Source: CAVTUU01 sp045804965 (GTDB taxonomy: Bacteria; Chloroflexota; Chloroflexia; Thermomicrobiales; UBA6265). Taken from it: a stretch of 64,000 nt of DNA. Position 1 is the first letter of the stretch; the number at the start of each line of letters is the position of its first letter. The DNA is taken from NCBI GenBank assembly GCA_045804965.1, contig JBJMMD010000008.1:1-64000 (forward strand), in the 5' to 3' direction. The position numbers and the translations under genes were made by a program. This document shows, piece after piece, positions 59,130 through 64,000 of this stretch. The notes under the pieces were generated by a model. That model saw only the letters and a program-made list of their open reading frames with translations, had not been told where the DNA came from and ran no database searches.

Positions 59130-59531
59130 ATGAGCCACGTGAGCCAGCAGGGAGCGCTCAATCGGCATCCGACGCTGGCGACCGATCAGCGCGAGCTTCG
59201 GTTCACGCTGCACGACTCGCCGGTTGTCGAGACCCGGTCGGCGCCCGGTACGATCGATGTCGGTGAAGGCGGTCGCCTGCTCGGCCTCGAAGTTGATTTG
59301 TCAGGGCTGTCAGCGCACGCGATTCCCGGCGAACGGGATTCTGGAGATTCGGTCGTCAGTTTCGACGGAGATGGACTTTATTTTGCGATCATGCCTGATC
59401 TGGGCGGACAGAGCCGGAGCGCGCCAGTAACGGTCGCGGTCGGCTTGAACGCAGATGGTTCGCCCGTGCAACTCGCGATTGCTCGGCGAGGGGCCGAGTA
59501 CGAAATCACTTATCCCAGCGGCAATCGGTGA
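59130..59531 (+). CDS. small protein of unknown function, coupled to the archease-like gene
   Basis: 133 residues from ATG 59130, one base after the previous stop. N-terminal ELRFTLHDSPVVETRSAPGT, then IDVGEGGRLLGLEVDLSGLS (a pattern like DUF2283 beta hairpins: I-D-V-x-E-x-G-x-L-x-G-[LI]-E), FDGDGLYFAIMP and a late VTVAVGLNADGSPVQLAIAR. Predicted mostly beta. Function unknown. Confidence 0.6.
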   Translation: MSHVSQQGALNRHPTLATDQRELRFTLHDSPVVETRSAPGTIDVGEGGRLLGLEVDLSGLSAHAIPGERDSGDSVVSFDGDGLYFAIMPDLGGQSRSAPVTVAVGLNADGSPVQLAIARRGAEYEITYPSGNR

Positions 59532-59613
59532 TGGACGCTCGGCCGGCCCGGTGGGCTGGCATCGTGCGAAGACGAGGAGTCCACCGGGGTGGAGTGAGGT
59601 CGGGATATTCAGG

Positions 59614-59892
59614 TCAAGTCGCTGGTTCGTCGATGACCTTAGCGAGCTTTCCGGCCGACGGCAAGCGGACCGCGTCACCGTCCTCAATCCGAAACGTGAC
59701 CGGTTCCCAACCACTATGACGCGAGCCGCCGTGCCAGGCAAGCGCGGAAACGAGCACGGTTCCCTCGGTCATCGTCACCGCGATGCAGGACAACCGCTGC
59801 GGATAGCGATCGAGGGCACCGCCGATCGCCTCGAGGCGTGTCGACCACGTTTCGCTCGGGTCACGATGACCCGACGACAACCGCTGAACCAC
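59614..59892 (-). CDS. small beta-rich protein of unknown function (92 aa)
   Basis: GTG at 59892 after GGGAAGGGG (seven bases). The start VQRLSSGHRDPSETWSTRLE is followed by strand-like RLSCIAVTMTEGTVLVSALA, WEPVTFRIEDGDAVRLPSAG, KLAKVIDEPAT. Codon and residue pattern are protein-like and no competing gene covers this stretch. It converges with the archease pair. Family not recognised. Confidence 0.55.
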   Translation of the reverse strand: MVQRLSSGHRDPSETWSTRLEAIGGALDRYPQRLSCIAVTMTEGTVLVSALAWHGGSRHSGWEPVTFRIEDGDAVRLPSAGKLAKVIDEPAT

Positions 59893-60023
59893 AATTGCCC
59901 CTTCCCTGAGAATAAGTTCCTCAGTCAGTGTAGCAAGCTACGGCCGAAATTCGGCATGGGCCAGCCGTCTTGGCTGTGGTCGAACAAAGTACCCTCCTCA
60001 TCTCAAGACCTCGGCGCTTACTC

Positions 60024-60061
60024 TTGACAATTCATTCTGATACGTGTAAGTTATTACTTAC
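60024..60061 (+). promoter_or_regulatory. promoter and operator of the ArsR-type gene
   Basis: TTGACA (60024-60029), 17 bases, then TAAGTT (60047-60052) as a -10. The palindrome GTAAGTTATTACTTAC (60046-60061) overlaps the -10 and ends two bases before the ATG at 60064, a textbook place for autorepression by an ArsR-like protein. Confidence 0.6.
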
Positions 60062-60063
60062 AT

Positions 60064-60447
60064 ATGAGTACTCAAGTTGTCCCTGACCACGCGAATCCGT
60101 CCGGGGATGATCTGCTGAGAGTCCTCGCAGCGCTCGCAAATCCGCACCGCCTGCAAATCGTGGCGGCGCTGACGCATGGGCGCAACTACGTCAGCCAGCT
60201 TGCCCGCGAATTGGGCATCAGCCGGCCATTGTTGCACATGCATCTGCAGCGCTTGGAAGCCGCGGGGTTGGTCATCGGGATGCTTGAGCTCTCGGAGGAC
60301 GGAAAAGCGATGAAATATTTCCAGGTAACCCCGTTCGCGCTCCAACTCACGCCTGAACGGATCACCAATGCTGTCAAAACGCTTACCAGCGCTGATCCAG
60401 GCGCTTCAGAATCTGTCGATCGTCAAACACCGGAGGGAGAATCGTGA
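60064..60447 (+). CDS. ArsR-type winged-helix regulator
   Basis: 127 residues from ATG 60064. HTH core: LRVLAALANPHRLQIVAALT, YVSQLARELGISRPLLHMHL, QRLEAAGLVIGMLELSEDGK. No Cys pair for metal sensing is present, so it is not an arsenic or zinc sensor of the classic sort. A palindromic operator overlaps its promoter. Its stop overlaps the start of the membrane protein gene 60444 (GTGA), linking the two functionally. Confidence 0.9.
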   Translation: MSTQVVPDHANPSGDDLLRVLAALANPHRLQIVAALTHGRNYVSQLARELGISRPLLHMHLQRLEAAGLVIGMLELSEDGKAMKYFQVTPFALQLTPERITNAVKTLTSADPGASESVDRQTPEGES

Positions 60448-60746
60448 TTACGCCGTTAGCAAGTGATGTGTGGGCCGGTTGGGGCAGCGTCCTGTTCGTG
60501 AGCCTGATTGCGATCTTGATCGGCGCGGTGGTGATTATCGGAGCCTGGCAAAGCATTAAGTCCGCGAACGTGAAATCGATTGCTCGCGAGACGGTCGCCC
60601 GCGATGAGGCGTACCGGAAGCTGGCGGAAGAAACCGCGAGCTCCAATCAACGGTTGGCCCGCGATCAGCAGCAGATGGCAGAGACCCTGTTCGCGGTGCA
60701 GACAAAGGTCGATGCGATCGAGCGGATGCTGCGCGAGGTAGAGTAG
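60444..60746 (+). CDS. single-pass membrane protein with cytoplasmic coiled coil (100 aa)
   Basis: GTG 60444, overlapping the regulator's stop; GGAGGGAGA upstream. One membrane helix (VLFVSLIAILIGAVVIIGAW, residues 15-35) followed by a basic and then heptad-like helix (RKLAEETASSNQRLARDQQQ, MAETLFAVQTKVDAIERMLR). Function unknown; paired with an ArsR-type regulator, it may transmit a membrane signal to it. Confidence 0.8.
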   Translation: MITPLASDVWAGWGSVLFVSLIAILIGAVVIIGAWQSIKSANVKSIARETVARDEAYRKLAEETASSNQRLARDQQQMAETLFAVQTKVDAIERMLREVE

Positions 60747-61389
60747 GCGCGGATACTCGGTCGCCGCCCCACCCACGGCAATGGAGCGGACAATCCACGG
60801 TCAAGCGATCCGACATGTGGCTCAACCCTCAATGGCTGCCATGAGTGCCTCAGAAGCGATCGCCAAATTGGTTCGTAGTCTTTACATAACTTATTGTGCA
60901 TGCTCTGGTCCATCATTCACGGCCGACGCCATGAGCGCCTGAAGGTCTAATTCAACGACTCGAGTTGGAAGAGGGGAGGCTCCCGCCTCTCTCGCAGTTG
61001 CTCATGACCTATGTCGTGGACCTGCTATCGTGCGTCCTTTTTTAACCGGAGATGTCATTCGTCACGTTCAACCGTAACGCTGGCAACGACTGATCATCTA
61101 CGCACTGGCGCCGCATCGGCGCCAGATTCGGAGGGATTTCCGCCGGACGGCACAGCAAGGTTATCGTTGTCGCGATCTAGTTTGTCCTCCTCGAAACGCT
61201 TGTCGTCCGCTCCGGGCTCGTCCCGGCGCTGACGCTCAATCTCCGCTGCCGCATGTGGTGGCCGAGCAAACACTGGCGGGGCAGCGCCGGTACACCGCCG
61301 GTTCGGAAGTGACCGGCGATTGACGGAGCCCGCGCTCGGCACGCCTCCTGCGTAAACCGTCACCGTGATTAACGCGGGAGGCGTGCCTG
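60747..61389. other. long intergenic region before topoisomerase IB
   Basis: No supported gene on either strand in 640 bases. An AT-rich patch (60870-60900) and a run of six T (61029-61035 region) occur. Its right end contains the hairpin at 61338-61387. It could hide a small RNA but I see no recognisable structure. Confidence 0.35.
61338..61387 (+). promoter_or_regulatory. hairpin covering the ribosome-binding site of topoisomerase IB
   Basis: GGCACGCCTCC (61338-61348) pairs perfectly with GGAGGCGTGCC (61377-61387), and the stem continues imperfectly inward (GCGTAA with TTAACGC). The right arm contains the GGGAGG that serves as ribosome-binding site for the GTG at 61390. The paired form would block translation. 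Confidence 0.6.
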
Positions 61390-62463
61390 GTGGTAATTGA
61401 GCTTGATATAACGGAAGTCGATTCTGAGGCGGCGGCAGAAGCCGCCGGTTTGCGCTACGTGACAGATGAGGAACCGGGCTACCGCCGTCTTCGCGCTGGT
61501 TCGGGCTTCCGCTACGTCGACGCCAACGGCGAGCGGGTAACATCCGAGCGGACACTGGCCCGGATCAAGTCGCTCGTCATTCCGCCGGCTTGGACCGATA
61601 TCTGGATTTGCGCATCAGCAAACGGGCATCTGCAAGCAACCGGCCGGGATGCGAAAGGGCGAAAGCAATACCGCTATCACCCGAAGTGGCGGGAGAGGCG
61701 GGATCAGTCGAAATATGATCACATGATCGCGTTCGGGCGGGCGCTTCCCTCATTGCGAGAGACCGTGGCCGACAACCTTGCGAAACCGGGAATCGAGCGC
61801 GAAAAAGTGCTCGCCGCCGTAGTCAGACTTCTCGAAACTACACTCATCCGCATTGGCAACGAGGAATATGCCCGCACGAACCATTCCTTCGGCCTGACCA
61901 CCCTGCGGGATCGGCACGTCGACGTCAACGGTTCCTCGGTGCGCTTTCACTTCCGCGGCAAGAGCGGTATCGATCACGACGTCGACGTGCAGGACCCGAA
62001 ATTGGCGCGGATCGTCAAGCGCTGCCGCGATCTCCCCGGTCAAATGCTCTTTCAATATCAAAACGGGGACGGCGAGCGCCGGCCGGTAACGTCCGGCGAT
62101 GTCAACAACTACTTGCGCAGCGTCACCAATGAGAACTTCACGGCGAAGGACTTCCGGACCTGGGCAGGAACGCTCTTAGCGCTCGAATCGCTCTGTTCCG
62201 TGGAACCGGATGTCTCGGAAAGCGAACGGAAGCGCATCCTCGTCCAGACGATCGACGAGGTCGCCGCCCAACTCGGCAACACCCGCGCCGTGTGCCGGAA
62301 GTGTTATATCCACCCCGCCGTGATCGACGCATTCCTCGCCGGCGAACTGCCCACCGGCCTCTGCAACGTTGATTTCTCCCAATCAGCCTCTTCGCAGCTC
62401 GGTCTCAGTTCGTCAGAACAGGCCCTTCTCAACTTCCTTGAGGACCAGCAAAGCCGAAACTAG
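61390..62463 (+). CDS. DNA topoisomerase IB
   Basis: 357 residues from GTG 61390. It relaxes supercoils through a 3'-phosphotyrosyl link. Family motifs: RRLRAGSGFRYVDANGERV, PPAWTDIWICASANGHLQAT, GRDAKGRKQYRYHPKWRERR, RIGNEEYARTNHSFGLTTLR, and the catalytic Tyr306 in CRKCYIHPAVIDAF; the Arg/Lys/His helpers lie in FRGKSG, KDFRTWAGT and HPAV. Length and style are those of the bacterial (poxvirus-like) type. Monocistronic; translation may be controlled by the hairpin upstream. Confidence 0.95.
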   Translation: MVIELDITEVDSEAAAEAAGLRYVTDEEPGYRRLRAGSGFRYVDANGERVTSERTLARIKSLVIPPAWTDIWICASANGHLQATGRDAKGRKQYRYHPKWRERRDQSKYDHMIAFGRALPSLRETVADNLAKPGIEREKVLAAVVRLLETTLIRIGNEEYARTNHSFGLTTLRDRHVDVNGSSVRFHFRGKSGIDHDVDVQDPKLARIVKRCRDLPGQMLFQYQNGDGERRPVTSGDVNNYLRSVTNENFTAKDFRTWAGTLLALESLCSVEPDVSESERKRILVQTIDEVAAQLGNTRAVCRKCYIHPAVIDAFLAGELPTGLCNVDFSQSASSQLGLSSSEQALLNFLEDQQSRN

Positions 62464-63086
62464 CCGATCAGCGAGGTAACAACCTCAGCGACCGCCTTCC
62501 CAAGTTTGCCGTGCTCCGACGCTTCGAAATGAATACCGTCGACGTTACTTGACGTAATGATCGAGCCTGCGTCGAAGAAATCAACCTCGTTCCATTCCGC
62601 GAAGTTTTTATATTGCTTGCCGAAGCCCTTCGATTTCTCCTGCGAACCCGCGAACATTTCCGCCAGATCCGTCAGTTTCGCTACCGGCGGAGGGGCAATC
62701 ATCAGGACTCTCGGACGGCCCTTAGCCGGTCCGAACGACGACAGCTTGGCCATTTCCGCGAGCTTGGCGGAACTCTCGGCAATGTCCGACGCTGAGCGGT
62801 TGAACCGTTCCTTAAGATCGTTCGTGCCGAGCATGATGATCACGAGATCGATCGGCATGTGCGATTCCAGGCAGGGGATGATGTAGTCCCGCCCGTTCCG
62901 GTACGGAGAGATCGGATCGTCGACGACCGTCGTCCGCCCGTTCAGCCCCTCTTCGATCACCCGGTAGCCATCGCCGAGCTGCGTAGCCAGGACCCCGGTC
63001 CACCGTGCATCCGGTCCCAACCGCTCTTTCGTCGCCGGATCGTAGCCCCAGGTGTTCGAATCGCCAAAACACACGACGGTCTTCAC
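62460..63086 (-). CDS. SGNH/GDSL-family hydrolase (arylesterase-like)
   Basis: 208 residues from GTG 63086, preceded by GAAGGAG. Block I is VCFGDSNTWGYDP (nucleophile Ser), block II oxyanion Gly in EEGLNGRTTVVDD, block III LVIIMLGTNDLKERF, block V DGIHFEASEHGKLG with Asp and His. Resembles the short arylesterase/acyl-CoA-thioesterase-I-like enzymes acting on small esters. No signal peptide. Its 3' end overlaps the convergent topoisomerase gene by four bases. Confidence 0.92.
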   Translation of the reverse strand: MKTVVCFGDSNTWGYDPATKERLGPDARWTGVLATQLGDGYRVIEEGLNGRTTVVDDPISPYRNGRDYIIPCLESHMPIDLVIIMLGTNDLKERFNRSASDIAESSAKLAEMAKLSSFGPAKGRPRVLMIAPPPVAKLTDLAEMFAGSQEKSKGFGKQYKNFAEWNEVDFFDAGSIITSSNVDGIHFEASEHGKLGKAVAEVVTSLIG

Positions 63087-63542
63087 GCAATCCGCTCCTT
63101 CATCTGACGATGGTATTTTCACCCGGGCAGGATACGGCCGCGCCGGGGTGTTTCCAAGAGGTTGGCCGCGCCGGCGGGTTGCAATTGCCGATTTCCTCCT
63201 CTAAGATCGGTGGCTGGGCACACGTGCCCACCTTAGGAGTCATGACCATGACATGCACGGGTCGCATGGCTTCCGTGAAGGAAGACCAGCGGAGTGAGAC
63301 CCTCATCCGAACGCTTGATTTCCCGCTGTCCTGAAACATTGCGCAGGTGGACAGTGGGGCGGGCGCCCAGTAGCGACCCCTCCCGATACCTCGGGGGTTA
63401 TTCAGTTCATGGTCAATTCATTATCGTGGCGGCCCGGTAGGTCCGGTTCGGAGGGCTTATCGCCCTTCCCCGCCTTGCAACTCTTTTCCTCAGCATACGT
63501 GATCAATGGACACGTCGTCCTTCGCCGGCGGCGGGTATCGTC
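63087..63542. other. intergenic region, nothing identified
   Basis: About 450 bases without a supported gene. A small palindrome (GGGCACACGTGCCC, near 63217-63230) is the only structure seen. It separates the divergent SGNH and MFS genes and should carry their promoters. Confidence 0.35.
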
Positions 63543-64000
63543 ATGCGTCTGACCCGCAGCGGACTCCTCCGCCAGCAGGACTTTGTCCGCTTTTGGCTCG
63601 CCCAAACCGTTTCCCAATTCGGCTCGTTCGTGACGACGCTCGCCTTGCCGCTCCTGGCCGCGATCACGCTCGACGCCTCGCCATTCGAGATGGGCGTGCT
63701 CGCGGCGGCCGGGACCCTGCCGAATCTGCTCTTTGGGCTCCATGTCGGCGTTTGGGTCGACCGCCTCCGGCGGCGGCCGATCATGATCGCCGCCGACTTC
63801 GGGCGGGCCGCGCTCCTCCTCATCATCCCGATTGCCAGCCTGCTCGACATGCTCAGCCTACCGTTGCTGATTGCCGTCGCCTTCGCCGTGGGCACGCTGA
63901 CGGTCTGCTTCGACGTCTCGTACATGTCGTATCTGCCGACGCTCGTCAGTGACGAACAGCTGATCGATGCCAACAGCAAACTCGAAGGATCGGTCGCGAT
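63543..64000 (+). CDS. MFS transporter, N-terminal part (cut by window edge)
   Basis: From ATG 63543 the frame stays open to the window end (152 codons). Four membrane helices are visible: FWLAQTVSQFGSFVTTLALP, MGVLAAAGTLPNLLFGLHVG, the MFS loop VWVDRLRRRPIMIAADFGRA, LLLIIPIASLLDML and LLIAVAFAVGTLTVCFDVSY. The QDFVRFWLAQTVSQFGS start and FDVSYMSYLPTLVSDEQLID segment are typical of drug/enterobactin-exporter-like MFS proteins. Substrate unknown. Confidence 0.88.
   Translation, partial: MRLTRSGLLRQQDFVRFWLAQTVSQFGSFVTTLALPLLAAITLDASPFEMGVLAAAGTLPNLLFGLHVGVWVDRLRRRPIMIAADFGRAALLLIIPIASLLDMLSLPLLIAVAFAVGTLTVCFDVSYMSYLPTLVSDEQLIDANSKLEGSVA

Noticed and set aside
1..64000. Prophage, IS element, integron or toxin-antitoxin system
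   Set aside because: No transposase, integrase, terminase, recombinase or toxin-like gene was recognised; the relics on the left look like gene decay rather than a mobile element.

Overview
The window comes from a GC-rich bacterium, most likely a Chloroflexota member of the Thermomicrobia/Sphaerobacter type. This is an inference. It rests on high GC in nearly every gene, short well-spaced intergenic regions carrying REP-like palindromes, a tandem ThyX, GHL6-type glycosidases beside MalFG-type permeases, and Thr/Pro-rich cell-wall stalk proteins. I see no phage, IS, CRISPR or plasmid functions. About 56 protein genes or gene fragments, one attenuator leader peptide and one tRNA are supported.

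Layout. 1-7150 is sparse and relic-rich: a truncated XRE regulator, small orphan ORFs, a ComM/YifB remnant (about 1451), a 77-aa protein ending in Gly-Gly, a large glycogen-debranching-like enzyme (4297-6459) and a broken deazaflavin nitroreductase. 7155-22645 is a carbohydrate-catabolic island: two GHL6/beta-galactosidase-trimerisation enzymes, one ABC importer (Tat-exported binding protein plus two permeases, no ATPase), a Gfo/Idh/MocA dehydrogenase, a CaiB/BaiF CoA-transferase sandwiched between two binding-protein-like genes lacking signal peptides, and a divergent IclR regulator followed by a MaoC hydratase and a GH29 fucosidase. A tRNA-Leu(UAG) follows.

23011-31027 holds a TetR/MMPL divergent pair with two matching operators, a DoxX-like protein, an M20 peptidase and a Thr/Pro-stalk surface protein. 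31329-34231 is the aspartate-pathway unit (aspartokinase, Asd), preceded by what looks like a complete Thr/Ile/Met attenuator: promoter, leader peptide, antiterminator and terminator. 34522-41428 carries a DinB-like protein, a membrane protein coupled to a Nudix hydrolase, tandem ThyX, a cysteine hydrolase and an NB-ARC/LuxR regulator.

41632-50882 is a five-gene tightly coupled DUF58/BatA/VWA operon that starts with a peptidase-MA-like protein lacking its catalytic Glu and contains no MoxR ATPase. The remainder (50960-64000) has CorA, an alpha/beta hydrolase coupled to a macro-domain protein, an ECF sigma/anti-sigma pair whose anti-sigma carries an extracellular Thr/Pro stalk and propeller-like domain, a YihY protein, an archease-like pair, an ArsR regulator coupled to a membrane coiled-coil protein, topoisomerase IB with a hairpin over its ribosome-binding site, an SGNH hydrolase and the start of an MFS transporter.
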